Notes: generated by a model from the sequence alone, not told the origin. 64,000 bases of DNA from Agmasoma carcini (nom. nud.) (GCA_029232285.1 JAOXFI010000005.1:62001-126000), one strand, 5' to 3'. Positions 1-11,881 are shown, numbered from the stretch's first letter. Numbers and translations are program-made.

Positions 1-1126
1 AGAATCACTGTTCAGTACCTAAAAATCTACAAAACACCAAACTAGAACCAACAATTTTTCTAGGCTTATTTCATGTATATAAAACCCTGAAAATAAATTA
101 TAAACAAAATTTGGATTAGTTTTGTGTTTTTGTATATAAATATTTTGTATTTCTGAAAAATAGTTTTTTTAAAAAAACGTTTTAATTTAATCTACTTCCT
201 ACCCCATGTAATACAATTAATTCATTTTGTTATTAGTATTACATGGTTTATACACAGATGGTATAATTATTTAACAATTTAATTAAAAGGAATAAAAAAA
301 ATAGATTGTGAATTAAAATATTAAAACAACAATAGTTTTTGATAGAGTTTTGTTTTATTTATATAAAACCACAAATCTTTTGATGCCTCTATTTAGTTTA
401 TTTAAATATTTTGGTAACAATTTTAAAACTGTGTTAAAGAAGTGTGTGCAAAATTATCTTAACAAACTACAACACTTTGTTAATCTTTCTCAAAACATTT
501 AATTCCGAAAGCCTAAAAAGAGAAATCAAGTATTGTTAGGATTTTGATATATTGATATTCCATTATTTAAAAAACAATTATTTATCTTAAATAATGAAAA
601 GCAAAGGCTTGTAAAATAATAATATAAATGTTACAACAAGTATTAATATAAGATTATTATAATAAAGTCAATATCTATATACAAGCTAGCTATGATGTTA
701 TAAATATATCATAAACAATAACGATCAAAAATATTTTTGGGTCTTTTATATAATATATTAGTCTATATTATATAGTTATACTAAATTTTATGATTATTAA
801 ATTATGATGATTGCAGTGGGCCGGCAGTAGTCGATTGAACTTTATATAATGTAGATATACATTGTTAATAGTAGTTTTAGGAAAATGTTTATTTAAAGAT
901 TGCATGTTTTAGTTCGGAGCTTGTGTTTGTTGATACATGCTGAAAGATGGGCAAAAATTTCACAATCATTTTATAGCACGGCAATGATAATAATTTTTTT
1001 ATAAATTGTATAAATCAAAATACCAAAATATATACTGAAAAGTTTATATGTCAACCTTATATAAATTAACTATTAAATCAAATATACCACAATAAAATAT
1101 GAAAGAAATATCATTTAAACATTTAT
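1..1126. other. Gene-free A/T-rich stretch
   Basis: No open frame of believable composition on either strand. The sequence is homopolymer-rich A/T DNA. A short G/C-richer patch near 815-960 has no family likeness that I can see. Confidence 0.6.
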
Positions 1127-3088
1127 TTAACCCTTTTTGCCACCTTTCTTCTTCTCCATATAAGCCATCGTACCACCACCGCTTAATGATCGTGTTGTAT
1201 TACTAACGATCCTATCTTGATCCTCACTCTCTTCACTCTCCAAGTCATTATCATTACACATCAATACAGATGCAAGAAGCTCCTTCTGGCTCTCTCTTGT
1301 TCTATACACTCTTTTCCCATTAGCAAAAACCTCGGGCATATCCGTAACAGTAACAAATGAATAACCTTGATCTATTAAAAATTGTTGTCTCTTAGCAGAA
1401 TACACCATTTCCTCTGTATCCTTACTCACAATCGAATAAAAATAAACTCTAAAAGAAGGATCACTACGTTTCTTAGCCCTTAATACCCTTCCTAACCGTT
1501 GTGCCTCCTGACGACGAGAACCAAAATGTGAAGATATCTGTATTAAACAAGTAGCTTCAGGTAAATCAATGGAAGTATCACCAACCTTACTAAGAAATAT
1601 CGTATTTATCAGTGGATTGGTCTGGAATTGCTTAAGAATTCTCATCCTCTCTGTCTGTGAGGTTGGTCCATAAATAAACGGTTTTCCTAACTTAATTGCA
1701 TATGCCTTCAAGGCAAAAACGGAATCAGAAAACACAATAATCTTATCCCCTCTCTTTTCATGCTTATTTATAAGATATTCACATATTTGAAACTTTGTAG
1801 GATTCATAATCGCCAAAAGTCTCTTTCTACACGCATTTTGCATCAAATACTCTCTGTAAAAATCAGCTGTCATTCCTGCCCAGACCTCAGCGCCTTCCAC
1901 TTTAGCAATATGACCAGCCTCACTTAAATCCTGCCAATCAGCTTCATATAATTTAGGTCCAATTAAAAAATTTAAGTCTTCAATTTTATCATCTTCTCTA
2001 ACTAACGTAGCCGTGAGACCCAATTTACAGTGATGTGATACTGAACTCACAACCCTTCTAAAAACTGCAGCAGGCACAACATGCACCTCATCTAAAACAA
2101 GAATACCCCATTCATGTTGACTGATTGAATCCATGATCCTTTGAGCTTCAGCAGACCGCTTACCACTATACGAAAGCATAGAATATGTTGTGATGAGGAT
2201 TCCCGCATCCGAAGAAAACCATTCCTTCCTGTCAGAGGTAAACCTAGCAACAGATTCTTGTGATACGGTAGTAAATCCAAATAGGGCACCTCTCCATTGC
2301 TCAACGGATACAGCAGATGTACACAACACCAGTGCAGATCTCTTTATTGTACTCACAGCTGTGATTCCAACCAGTGTTTTACCAGATCCGCAAGGTAAGA
2401 CAATAATTCCAGACCTTGCCCTACCATTTCCAAACATTTTATTTAGACAGATTTCTTGATAAGAACGGATTTGTGATGTTGGTTTAAGATCCATCTTTAA
2501 TATACCTGATCCAGAATAGTTATTAAAATCAAATTCCTCAATCAAAGGAAAGTCTATATCAATACACCTCTTCTTCACCTCTTCAACGTTCTTAATTTTA
2601 GCTAACAATCGAGCCTTATCAATTTCCTCTGTATACTTCATCATAACTTCATCACTACAAAACATTTTAAACACTTCCTCGTTTGCGGATTCAACATAAA
2701 AATCAACATGTTTTCGTACCAGATGCAACTTACCATAGCTTAAAGTACATTCTGTTATAAAATTTTCCACACCTTTGGGTATAATATTTTTTGAAAATCT
2801 ATCTAAGGTTGAAAGTATTTGATCAGTTGTTAACCCGACAGAAGCAGCGGCGTATAAAGAATATGCAGTAATCTGATATTCGTGTATTTGTGAAGGTCTT
2901 GAGACGGGCTCAGCTATCGCTATTAAAAAATCCATCGCCTGCTTAGAGTTTCTTTTAAAGGTCTCCACAATTATAAGAGCGTCATGACACACCCATAATG
3001 GACAATTACTGAAGCAATTCTTCATTTTTAGTTCAGCATCTGGAAATTGATACTTGGTTGCTTTTTTTGGTACTGCACAAATATTCAT
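1127..3088 (-). CDS. SSL2: TFIIH DNA helicase/translocase XPB (Ssl2/Rad25)
   Basis: 3'-to-5' superfamily 2 helicase/translocase of TFIIH, which opens promoters for RNA polymerase II and damaged DNA in nucleotide excision repair. Visible motifs: Walker A PCGSGKT near residue 230, Walker B box DEVH near 333, the motif LTATLVRED containing the XPB-specific RED triad near 355, and motif [12 protein letters not shown] near 530. The N-terminal 200 residues keep the XPB damage-recognition-like region. At 653 residues it is shorter than yeast Ssl2 (843), mainly at the N-terminus. The C-terminus ends in a lysine/glycine-rich tail. The ATG follows an AAAATTTTT tract, the start signal common in this window. 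The stop overlaps TAAATAAAT. The identification is secure from the motif set. Confidence 0.97.
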   Translation of the reverse strand: MNICAVPKKATKYQFPDAELKMKNCFSNCPLWVCHDALIIVETFKRNSKQAMDFLIAIAEPVSRPSQIHEYQITAYSLYAAASVGLTTDQILSTLDRFSKNIIPKGVENFITECTLSYGKLHLVRKHVDFYVESANEEVFKMFCSDEVMMKYTEEIDKARLLAKIKNVEEVKKRCIDIDFPLIEEFDFNNYSGSGILKMDLKPTSQIRSYQEICLNKMFGNGRARSGIIVLPCGSGKTLVGITAVSTIKRSALVLCTSAVSVEQWRGALFGFTTVSQESVARFTSDRKEWFSSDAGILITTYSMLSYSGKRSAEAQRIMDSISQHEWGILVLDEVHVVPAAVFRRVVSSVSHHCKLGLTATLVREDDKIEDLNFLIGPKLYEADWQDLSEAGHIAKVEGAEVWAGMTADFYREYLMQNACRKRLLAIMNPTKFQICEYLINKHEKRGDKIIVFSDSVFALKAYAIKLGKPFIYGPTSQTERMRILKQFQTNPLINTIFLSKVGDTSIDLPEATCLIQISSHFGSRRQEAQRLGRVLRAKKRSDPSFRVYFYSIVSKDTEEMVYSAKRQQFLIDQGYSFVTVTDMPEVFANGKRVYRTRESQKELLASVLMCNDNDLESEESEDQDRIVSNTTRSLSGGGTMAYMEKKKGGKKG

Positions 3089-3289
3089 AAAAATTTTTAC
3101 TGTACCAATTTTATAATAAAAATGATGAATTTTAGTGAATTTTTAATAATTATCATGTTATTTTTTATCTTCAAGTCATCATGATAGATCAAATACCTTC
3201 GGCGACATCATTTGCCCTAACAAATAAGAAAATATATGAAAAATGATAAATAATAGTTAAATATGAATAAATAAAATATTTTGTAGAAA

Positions 3290-4219
3290 TTATTCATATT
3301 CATCCTCAGCCTTCAATCTATTTATTCCTTTATTTCGTAAATAATTATTAAACTTTTGAAATGATCCTGCCTTGAATACTATAAAAGAATCGACCTTAAT
3401 GACTTCATCTTTTGCAAGGTATAATACAGAAGCTTTGTTTAAACATTTTCCCATGTAGTCTGGTGCACTCCAGACAGTGACACACAGGTTATCATGGTCA
3501 AATTTATAACCTTCTATTGCCAGCTGATGTGATCTTATTATACCTTCAAGGTTATTCATCATAAGGAAATATTTGAGTGTGTCAGAACTAAACAACCATC
3601 CGCAGCCTCTTGGACTGGGCCTGGTCTTGTTTAGGGGTGTAGGATCGCTCCAAATTATGTCCCCTATCGTACTATCGGTTGCAGAGTCAACAAATCTATT
3701 GCAACTATATAGTTTATTAAGTGTTATTGTATGTGATATACCACCATGTACACAAAGATACCTGTTATCTATGATGCATCCTAGTAAGAAGTATTTAAAT
3801 ACGTCATTAATAGTATGCCATGGACCCAGATGATCGTATTTATATTTGATTTCGTCCTTAAATCCATACGTCCTATTTATATTTTTGAATTCATGGTTTC
3901 CTCTGATCAGAAATACTTTTTTAGGATACATTATTTTATATATCATTACCATAAGAATTATTTCTAATGAGTACCTTCCTCTGTCGACATAGTCGCCCAG
4001 AAAAATGTATGAACAATCTGAAGGCTCAGGACATTTCTCCATTATACCAAGGAAATCTACGAATTGACCGTGGAGATCACCGCATACTATAACAGGTGTT
4101 TTGACATATACAATGTTAGGCTCTGTTATCAGAATGTCTGTTACATCGCGACAAATCTCCTTTATTTCAGATTCTGTCAAGGATTTGTATTCTCTTAGCC
4201 TGTCTATGTAATCTTTCAT
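3290..4219 (-). CDS. PP2A-type serine/threonine phosphatase catalytic subunit, divergent
   Basis: Metal-dependent PPP-family phosphatase. The metal-binding signatures are in order: GDLHG near residue 47, GDYVDRG near 76, RGNHE near 108 and HGG near 158. The later block SPRGCGWLF, followed by RSHQLAIEGY and by a CLNKAS stretch, matches PP2A/PP4/PP6 better than PP1. Odd points: the usual SAPNYC loop reads SAPDYM, and the C-terminal DYFL methylation tail of PP2A is absent (the protein ends in an acidic tail). At 309 residues the length is normal for a PPP catalytic subunit. It could be a PP4 or PP6 orthologue or a lineage-specific PP2A paralogue. Sequence reading alone does not decide this. Confidence 0.88.
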   Translation of the reverse strand: MKDYIDRLREYKSLTESEIKEICRDVTDILITEPNIVYVKTPVIVCGDLHGQFVDFLGIMEKCPEPSDCSYIFLGDYVDRGRYSLEIILMVMIYKIMYPKKVFLIRGNHEFKNINRTYGFKDEIKYKYDHLGPWHTINDVFKYFLLGCIIDNRYLCVHGGISHTITLNKLYSCNRFVDSATDSTIGDIIWSDPTPLNKTRPSPRGCGWLFSSDTLKYFLMMNNLEGIIRSHQLAIEGYKFDHDNLCVTVWSAPDYMGKCLNKASVLYLAKDEVIKVDSFIVFKAGSFQKFNNYLRNKGINRLKAEDEYE

Positions 4220-4440
4220 GTGCCCAAAAATTTTATAATGTGTTAAAATTTAAGTGTTTGAAATAAATTTTTAGATTTTTATAAAACAATAAATTTTGTT
4301 TGTCAAATAATTTGTTGGTGATATTAAACATAATTCTAATATTAAAATAGACGTTTCTGATATGATTGGGATATAAAAGCGGTTTCCAAGTTGCTTTATC
4401 ATTCTTAAACAACGAATTTTACTAGAAAATGAAAATAAAA

Positions 4441-5778
4441 TTAAGATTTTAATTCGATAGGATGAGTGCCAAGTATTTCTCTTAAAGCTACAGTAGCATA
4501 GCAGCTTTTATTGAGATAGAACTCCAACACTATTGAATCTTCTTCGACTATTACATTGAATTCTTGTATCTCTTCCACCATCTTTCTGTTACCACCCTTC
4601 AACATTTTATTATTCATTCCTTCAAGTGGAAGAATTAAATCAATAAATTTGGTATTTTCTTTAGCAGCCACAAGCTCGTCATTAAGAATAACCTTATCCC
4701 CTTCTTTTACACTTTTACTCTCAATATGTGTATTAATATTGTTATTGAAAATATAACTTTGATAGGAATGTAGATACAACATTTTAATAGGTCTGTCTAT
4801 TTTTTCTATGATATTTTTTGAGTTTTGTTTCTTTTTCATAGAATTTAGTATATACCTCTGTGTACGACTAAACCCCTCGATTTTCATGTTTGAGTTGTTT
4901 GTTGCATCTATACTGGTATTTAAATCATCGATAGTCTTTCCCTCAAGGATTAATTGAATGGCTTCGTCATATTTTTTATTAAGAATACATTCACCAATGA
5001 TGTGATTGTTAAAATTCGTACCAAATCTTTGAGGTCCAAAGTAGTTATAAAAATATTTGATGTTAGAAGGAATGGGTAACTTTTGATGAACTCTTATCTT
5101 AAAGGAATTACCTTTTAAGTCACCTAACAATTTATTATGACCTTTTCTAATAGAAAATAACATTAAATTATCTTTATTCTCAAATGAAGATAAATTTAAG
5201 TGTTCAGAAAGCACTTCGTATATTTTTTGGTTCTCTTCGTGAAATTTCGGTTCAAATCCGAATTTTTGGTCATGGAAAGATGTATTTTGTGATAATGAAT
5301 ATGCGTATGATATCAATTTTTGATAGTCGCATTTAATACTAATTTCCTGATATGTTATTCCTCTTTTGTCCTTATTGCCTGCGAAATTTATACTTTTTGA
5401 AGAGATGCCAAGGGCCTTAGAAATGATAGAACAAGCATCAACGGTAGTTAAATTGTATTTCATGAGTGTACAAACATAAGTATCGAATGTATCATCACAT
5501 GAATCTAATATTCCTTCCTTTGCAAAGACTTTCTTGATAGGGAAATGGTTAGTTCTTGTGTATATAGTTTTTCTTTCTTCCTTCGAACATTCTAAGGGTA
5601 ATTTAGATATTGCATCCTTTCCATCATAAAACTTCTCTAAATCCAATATAGTATTATATGAACATTTATAATCAGCTACTTCTTGTACTATGAAGTCTTC
5701 AACGTTTTCTTTTATTTTATATTGATGTATATTAATATTATCATTATAAAACAGCTTGATATTAGTTCCATCTTCCAT
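4441..5778 (-). CDS. PUS7: tRNA pseudouridine synthase, TruD/Pus7 family
   Basis: Converts uridine to pseudouridine in tRNA (position 13 in the bacterial enzyme; yeast Pus7 also acts on position 35 of tRNA-Tyr and other RNAs). Family signatures seen: NFAGNKDKRG near residue 130, containing the catalytic aspartate of the KDK motif, and NYFGPQRFGT near 245. At 445 residues it is shorter than yeast Pus7 (676) but carries the complete catalytic core and a reduced TruD insertion domain. The ATG follows an AAAAATTTATTTA tract. Flanked by genes on the same strand at non-operonic spacing. Confidence 0.93.
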   Translation of the reverse strand: MEDGTNIKLFYNDNINIHQYKIKENVEDFIVQEVADYKCSYNTILDLEKFYDGKDAISKLPLECSKEERKTIYTRTNHFPIKKVFAKEGILDSCDDTFDTYVCTLMKYNLTTVDACSIISKALGISSKSINFAGNKDKRGITYQEISIKCDYQKLISYAYSLSQNTSFHDQKFGFEPKFHEENQKIYEVLSEHLNLSSFENKDNLMLFSIRKGHNKLLGDLKGNSFKIRVHQKLPIPSNIKYFYNYFGPQRFGTNFNNHIIGECILNKKYDEAIQLILEGKTIDDLNTSIDATNNSNMKIEGFSRTQRYILNSMKKKQNSKNIIEKIDRPIKMLYLHSYQSYIFNNNINTHIESKSVKEGDKVILNDELVAAKENTKFIDLILPLEGMNNKMLKGGNRKMVEEIQEFNVIVEEDSIVLEFYLNKSCYATVALREILGTHPIELKS

Positions 5779-7200
5779 TAAATAAATTTTTACAAAAAAT
5801 TTATATACACAATTGAAAAAACAGACACCCTCTGAAATACTTTTTTTAGAAAATAAATTATAAAATTTAGAGTTATATAACTAAATTCCCTTGTTGAGTA
5901 ATTTATATAATACCTAAATTGATAATTTATTGGACCAATATTTGCTTCGATAATCGTTTTACAATTATTTCCTATTTAAGAAATAAACTTTTCATAGGAA
6001 TATTCCCCATAATCTTAAATAATTATTGTGATGATTTAATGTTGTTTTTGTCTAAAAATCTTCTAATATAGCACAAATCGCGTAATTAAGCTGTTAGTCC
6101 CTGACATTTATATAATTATTTAAAAATATGATCCTGTCAAATAAGAAGCTTTGACTTGTTGTAAAAGGATCAATATATTCACGTCAATTTTATATTTTAT
6201 TTGCAAACACCAAACCACCTAATACTCGACATAAAACCCAGTACATTAAACAACCTCTTTCAAATTTTCTAGTTTTATTTATACACCCTTCTTGGGTGTG
6301 TTGTTTGAAGTTCATAACATTAATCTCTAACTATCACACTCATTTAACTTAAACCGCCACTCATCATCACATATTATTTTATTCTTATCCCTTTTTAATC
6401 CGATATATTTTAATAGACAATTTAATAACGCAACTATTACATAATGTCATTAAAAGCGCTTTTGATAGCTCTTAGGGTTTACATCAACTGAGTTTTTTAT
6501 TTTGCAAAATTTAGATGATATGTAAAGAGATATTTTCGTTATTTTTTAAAAATCTGTTTTTACAGGAATTGATTTATTCCTTTTTTTATTATTCTCCTCT
6601 TGTCATTTTGGAAAATTACCATGTACTAAGGACTTGGTTAAAGCCCATTTTAAAAAATATCTATTATAATCATCATTAAGTCTTACAATTATTTTTAAAA
6701 TTTAAAGATCAGTGATAAAAATTAATATACAGCGTTAAAAAACCGGAATCATCAGAAAGTATTGCCTTAATGGCTTGGTACATTAAGCCTCAGTAAAAAT
6801 AAATAAATTATTGGACTTGATTTCAATTTATTTATAAAATCTCATCGGATGACTCTTCTGGCCCTGTTGTTCTCCTTGGACTACCATCAGGGTAATGAAA
6901 AATTTGTTTTTTTACAGTTAAACTTTGGGTATAGGTTCTCTACTATTGGTGATTAATGTTGTTATCATAACATATGAAAATTTAAGAAATAAAAATATAT
7001 TATCAGATTAAATATTGATAAAGATAAATATTACTTAAGTATATTATTCGCATTTTTAGTGTTGTTTTTATCAAATTTACAAAATAAAACATAATGAGAA
7101 ATAATAGATCAAAACCCAAATTTACCCCGAGGGAAAATTGGGGCTTTGAAATCATTTAATAATATAATGTATATTATTCTACAAAGCAAAATTCTTTAAT
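5779..7200. other. Gene-free stretch with a possible coding scrap
   Basis: No intact gene. On the minus strand at about 6830-6905 a short frame reads FHYPDGSPRRTTGPEE, which has coding-like composition but no start and frameshifted surroundings. It lies just beyond the 3' side of the Merlin remnant at 7210-7760 and may be part of an old element. I recognise nothing else. Confidence 0.4.
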
Positions 7201-7209
7201 GAACTACTC

Positions 7210-7760
7210 TTTAGAGCTTGTTCTTAACCCTTCTTTTGTATTATTTTTATCAACAAAGCAGTATTTATGACATATTGTATCATGCGAAAAACCTAATTTA
7301 TCAAGTCTTTTATATATTAGTGTTTCATCGGTATGTATTATACTGTTTATTATAAATGATTTTTGCAAGTGCGCGCTCTATATGACCCTTCAACCTAAAC
7401 TATACATAATACGTCCGACTTATTAATGGATTCTTCCAAGATGCGATTTATACTGGAAAATCATTAATGTTTCATCAATTTTAACTATTTTCTTTATACC
7501 TCTGAGCCCATTATTACTGAAAAATAGATTTATGTATGATTTGATAATTTTTTGGACTATTCTTTTTACTGTATATAATCCTATGTCATCACACCCTATG
7601 ATTGTAGTTCTCAACCCATCTTGTGCACAATACCGAATAATTATTTTAAGTATTTCCCTCATATCAATATTAAAGTCTTTAAAAAAAAGAACCTTTACGT
7701 AAAGAGGTGTGATTTTTAAATTCTATACAGCTTTTTTTAATACATCTTCAAGCATAACCA
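7210..7760 (-). mobile_element. Degraded Merlin (IS1016/ISXO2-like) transposase, copy A
   Basis: Minus-strand remnant of a DDE transposase of the Merlin superfamily. A frame at 7423-7662 reads through an N-terminal helical region into KKIVKIDETLM (the first catalytic aspartate block, typical form V-IDET). After frame breaks, 7260-7340 gives HTDETLIYKRLDKLGFSHD, followed by TICHKYCFVD. This is the family's second aspartate block (SDEW..Y..L...GY.H) and the VNHS..FVD block. The final E..W block is not clear. Stops and frameshifts show it is dead. No terminal inverted repeats were identified by eye. Confidence 0.72.
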
Positions 7761-8224
7761 TCTTTATTACATTTACATTTCTTTATATTTATTTAACATG
7801 ATTGGCATTTAAATTTATTATTAATCAACCTATATGCTTTCAAGAACCCTATGAGTTCGAAATTTGACGTAAAAATCAACTTTTTTTTGCGTTTTCTAGT
7901 TCTATTTACATTTTTAGGGAAAAATTGGGTCATGATCCGAAATAATTGTAATAACACTTTTATTTATTAAAATCATTGATTAAAAATAAGTATTTAAGTA
8001 AGGGTGTTGATTTTTTTCCTTTGATGAATTTAAATATTATATACTGTTTTATGATTAAAGATACATTAAGGTATCAATTTGAATTGTGTTACTACACAGA
8101 ACGATGTATGTCCTATCTAAATCATTAAGCTAGACAAACAATATGATTTATTTAACCTACTTGACGTACTCTACAGGTTTGAAAAAAACTTAAAAAATTT
8201 AAAACTTGAAAATCCTAAAGTATG
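7761..8224. other. Gene-free stretch
   Basis: No open frame or repeat recognised. A/T-rich filler between two transposon scraps. Confidence 0.5.
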
Positions 8225-8460
8225 AAGGGCAGTAAATCTTGGCATTTCAGATTGACCATACACTTATCGCGCCTTTGTTACTAGAAGCAATCTAAGAGCA
8301 AGTTTTCGCAACCAACTGTTCGCTTATTGAGAATCTGAAAAATAAATGAATATAGCCTATTAAATTTCTCAGGGTACTTTATTACCCGGAAGCTGTCCAA
8401 TGCCCTTTAATGAGATTTTTTATACTGATTATGTTATAAGATCAACCTTTTTTCATATTT
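8225..8460 (-). mobile_element. Possible fragment of the IS630-like family
   Basis: The plus-strand stretch at 8309-8327, with core CGCAAccAACtgTTCGCTta (lower case marks differences), resembles 58737-58772 near the 5' side of the IS630-like remnant at 57930-58820, in the same orientation. On the minus strand it gives a short helix-like peptide. The local G/C is higher than in flanking DNA. This rests on a short by-eye alignment only. Confidence 0.3.
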
Positions 8461-8656
8461 TATAAGGTGATCTTTGCAACTTAAACAAATGCTAAAATAA
8501 ATTATAATCACTAAATCTTATTATCGTAAGAAAAATCAAATCGAATTACTAGGAGATAAAAACATATTTTACTTAGAGAAAACCAAGAAATAGTAATTTC
8601 ATAAAAAAAACACCAGGTTAATAACAAAGTAATACAATATCCCAAATAAAACTAAT

Positions 8657-9295
8657 TTAATCTGTCCTTGGATCAAAATCAACCCTACAATGCTCAACAC
8701 CTGATGCATTGCTCTCCAAAGCAGCCAGGATCCTAAAGATTTCATCACTAGACCTTCCAATAGCATCATGAGTATAGCTAAAATAAACTATGTTAAAGCT
8801 GGCATCCAATATAACACTTGCTCTCTTAGAGACCTGATCAGTAGTATTAAGAACCCCAAATTGAGAAGAAAGACGTCTTAATGAATCTGAAACCATTGGA
8901 AAAGATAGTTCACCAACACCATTAGAGTCCCTGTCCAACATAGACCATGCCTTGTGAGAGAACTTTGAATCAACGGATACGAACAAGCAAGTAGCGTCGT
9001 ACCTTGCAAAAGCAGCAGTATCTCCAGATAGCTTGATCAACTCTGAATTGCAGACTGGAGTGAAATCATAAGGGTAAAAGACCAACACAACGTACTTTTT
9101 ACCCTGCATTGTTCCACTTAGCTTTACCTCAATAAATTCATTGTTGTAGTAGGCTGGATAAGAATAGTCAGGTATGTTACTTAATCCTAGTGTAGGAATG
9201 ACAGGATTAGCTATTGCTACGGGTTGACCGTTATTTTCAGGTGTAAAGGTTGGATTTTCACACGAATCAAATGGATTGTTCAAAGGTATTGACAT
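8657..9295 (-). CDS. Typical 2-Cys peroxiredoxin (thioredoxin peroxidase)
   Basis: Thiol peroxidase that reduces hydrogen peroxide and alkyl hydroperoxides. The active-site motif PYDFTPVC fits PxxxTxxC, with the peroxidatic cysteine at residue 82. The catalytic arginine is present in KRASVILD, and GRSSDE follows as in typical 2-Cys enzymes. The only cysteine near the C-terminus is C203, exactly 121 residues after C82, the same spacing as C52 to C173 in human PRDX1, so it is the likely resolving cysteine. The usual VCP context is changed to EHCRVDFDP. The 212-residue length is normal, with about 30 extra N-terminal residues. It sits beside a diverged paralogue of the same orientation about 670 bp away. 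The start follows a TTATTCC signal. Confidence 0.93.
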   Translation of the reverse strand: MSIPLNNPFDSCENPTFTPENNGQPVAIANPVIPTLGLSNIPDYSYPAYYNNEFIEVKLSGTMQGKKYVVLVFYPYDFTPVCNSELIKLSGDTAAFARYDATCLFVSVDSKFSHKAWSMLDRDSNGVGELSFPMVSDSLRRLSSQFGVLNTTDQVSKRASVILDASFNIVYFSYTHDAIGRSSDEIFRILAALESNASGVEHCRVDFDPRTD

Positions 9296-9965
9296 GGAAT
9301 AATTTTTTTTTCATTTCTTAAATATTCAAAATTTAATAGAAAATTTAAATTATTTGGATTGTTGTAATAAAGTCATATTATCTGAGAATTATCATATATT
9401 TAAATTAGTTGGACAGATTATGACAGATAGAATAATAAAAAGCTAATTGGTTTTACTTTCTTATAAAGAAAATATATAAAATATGATATTTTATAATTAA
9501 TCAATATAGCTGTCAAGCTAAGGAAAATATAAAATATTAAAAAATTATGATACACTAAAGGAAAGATAAAAGCTTGTGTTAATATTTCATGATTTATAAA
9601 TATTTGAAATGTTTAAAATTTTTATAAAAAATTTGAAGTTTTTTGATAAATTTGATTAAAATGATTGATTGAGATTGAAATGTATAAAACAGAAGCATTT
9701 CAACTCAACATAAAGACTTTATGAGATAAATATAAGTTCTAATATATGATATGGCTTTATTGGTCTTTTTAAAGACTTATATTATGTTAAATAGAAGTAT
9801 TTGTCTTATATACAAATTTACTATTAATTTTAAGATAATTTGTTTTATATATAAATATGAGATATTAGAGACTTGTCTAAGACATAATTAATAATCATAA
9901 CAGAGCGTTATTTATAAAGATAAGCTAGTCTTAGATAATAACATTTATAAATTTAGGAAATTTGT
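9296..9965. other. Spacer between the peroxiredoxin paralogues
   Basis: Very A/T-rich, no open frame. Nothing recognised except the short start signal upstream of the 9295 ATG. Confidence 0.55.
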
Positions 9966-10577
9966 TTAATTTGTTCTTGGATCATGGTCAACCAAATGAT
10001 GTCCATTTTCGTTTTCATTCAAAACTGACAAAATCCTAAATATTTCATTGGTAGATCTTCCTAAGCCATTGAAGTTATAGCTGAGATGAAGAACATCAAA
10101 CTGTGAGTTTAAGATGGCTGTTCCTCTCTTAGTAGTGAGATTGACTTCATCATAAAGCGAAAGTCTTGTGGAGAGACGCAAAGCTGAGTCTGAAACCATT
10201 GGAAAGGCTAATTCACCGACACCCCCTGACTCTTTATCCATTTTTGACCAACCCCTGTGTGAATATTCAGAATCAACAGAAACAAATAAAACATTTGATT
10301 TATATTTTTTAAAAATTTTAGCATTTTCAGAAAATTTGATTAGCTCTGAAGCACAAACCTTTTCAAAATCGTAAGGATAAAATATTAATACCAAATATTT
10401 GTGATCTTTTAACATTTTACTTAGTTTGATTTGATGAAATTGATCTTTGTGATAGGCTGTGTAAGAATAGTCAGGCAATTGAAAGTTACCTAAAACAGGA
10501 ATTATTTGATTATTTTGAGGATTTACACCTTCAAAATCTTCTGTATCAACGTTTTCTGTGTTGAGTGCTCTTGCCAT
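9966..10577 (-). CDS. Peroxiredoxin paralogue lacking the resolving cysteine
   Basis: Clear paralogue of the neighbouring 2-Cys peroxiredoxin (shared PDYSY.AY, FYPYDF..VC.SELIK, SVDS..SH, GVGEL.FPMVSDS and DPRT blocks). The peroxidatic cysteine is kept at residue 75, and the arginine is kept in KRGTAIL. Two key changes: the active-site threonine is glutamate (PYDFEKVC), and the C-terminal resolving cysteine is replaced (tail reads HHLVDHDPRTN, histidine near 194). It would therefore have to work as a 1-Cys enzyme or be altered in function. Tandem duplication followed by divergence is the simplest origin. The start ATG is in the context TTAGCCATGG. Confidence 0.9.
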   Translation of the reverse strand: MARALNTENVDTEDFEGVNPQNNQIIPVLGNFQLPDYSYTAYHKDQFHQIKLSKMLKDHKYLVLIFYPYDFEKVCASELIKFSENAKIFKKYKSNVLFVSVDSEYSHRGWSKMDKESGGVGELAFPMVSDSALRLSTRLSLYDEVNLTTKRGTAILNSQFDVLHLSYNFNGLGRSTNEIFRILSVLNENENGHHLVDHDPRTN

Positions 10578-11881
10578 GGCTAAATTTTTATTTTTTCTTA
10601 AATATTTATTATTTAATAAAAGTTAGTTAGTTAGTTAGACAGTTTAGTGGGTTATTTTTATATTATTTATGATGTTTATTTATTGTTAGAAAAAGGTATT
10701 TTTAATAAATTTGTATTAAAAGAATTATTTATTAAGATTTTGTTTAATTTTTGATATGCTTAAGACTTTCACAAATTGATATTTTAATAGTTAATAATTT
10801 TTTGTTTATAAATAAATTTTTGTGTTTTTTTTAATTTTATTGATTTTAATATTTGGATGAGATCTTAAAGATAAATTATATTATTATTCACAATTATATA
10901 GTAATTAGTTAGTTAAGTTTGTATTATAGTATATGTTATTAGACTTATATATATTATATTATTATAGTATATCTTAGTTATATTATACTTAGAATATATA
11001 AAAATAAATTGTCATACCTAAATATCAATATTAAACACTTATGAGATATCTAGAAGGTTGGTTAAAAAGCATAAAGGCTATTATGATATCAAAAACTACA
11101 ATTAAACCTAATAATACGTTTATATTTGGATATTTATAACATATTTTGATTAAAATACCAAATATTCTAATAAAATTATGGAAGTTAAATAATAATGATA
11201 ATTCTACGATATTCATTTCATATAAAATATTTTGATGACCACACATGAAGAAAGTAGATCCACTGGAGTTTGCTCGGGTATAAAAAAAAAATTTTTATTA
11301 CCCCATGGTTATTCCGAGAAAAGCCGCAACACAAAGAGCCGAGCCAAAAGAGACACCCCACAGTATATAATAAATATATTGAAATAAAGTCATTGTATGT
11401 AAGGTACTTATTAGGACTTGATACATCATCCCATTATGGCAATATATATAAGTAAGTATTTATCAAGGTTTGTTTAAGGTCAAATTCTTGTATTAAAAGA
11501 TTTGGGTATAATTAAATTCATAGATTATTACGTTACAGATATGTAAAAAATATAATAATTATGGAACAATTGAAAGAAAACCCATTCGTGAAGGTTTACT
11601 CTGATAGGTGATAAAAAAGGATGTAATTTATAAAACCCGTTGAAAAATACCAGTGATTACGTAGTATTTGTCATTGTATAATATGTGAAGGTTTGATTGA
11701 GTGTATTACAATACCAACCCACATCTTTAAAAATAATATTTTGGCACAGTTAAATTGAATCAAAAGTGGTTGTATTTAAAGAGTGTGATGCAAGATATTA
11801 TTAAACGATAGATTATTATTTATGACCATAATTAATAAATATTTATAAATATAAAAAATATTTTTATTATTTTTCTTAAAA
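10578..11881. other. Gene-free stretch with a G/C-richer island at 11245-11450
   Basis: A run of TTAG repeats lies at 10620-10636. The island at about 11245-11450 is richer in G/C than its surroundings and contains a TATA-like run, then AATAAATATATTG. Its best frame is short and unlike any family I know. From 11570 to 11790 several broken frames have coding-like composition. These may be the remains of a mobile element, but I cannot name it. Confidence 0.4.

Noticed and set aside
11031..11455. Two short frames (71 and 61 codons)
   Set aside because: No start signal and no recognisable motif. The neighbourhood may be an old element, but these frames alone are not supported.
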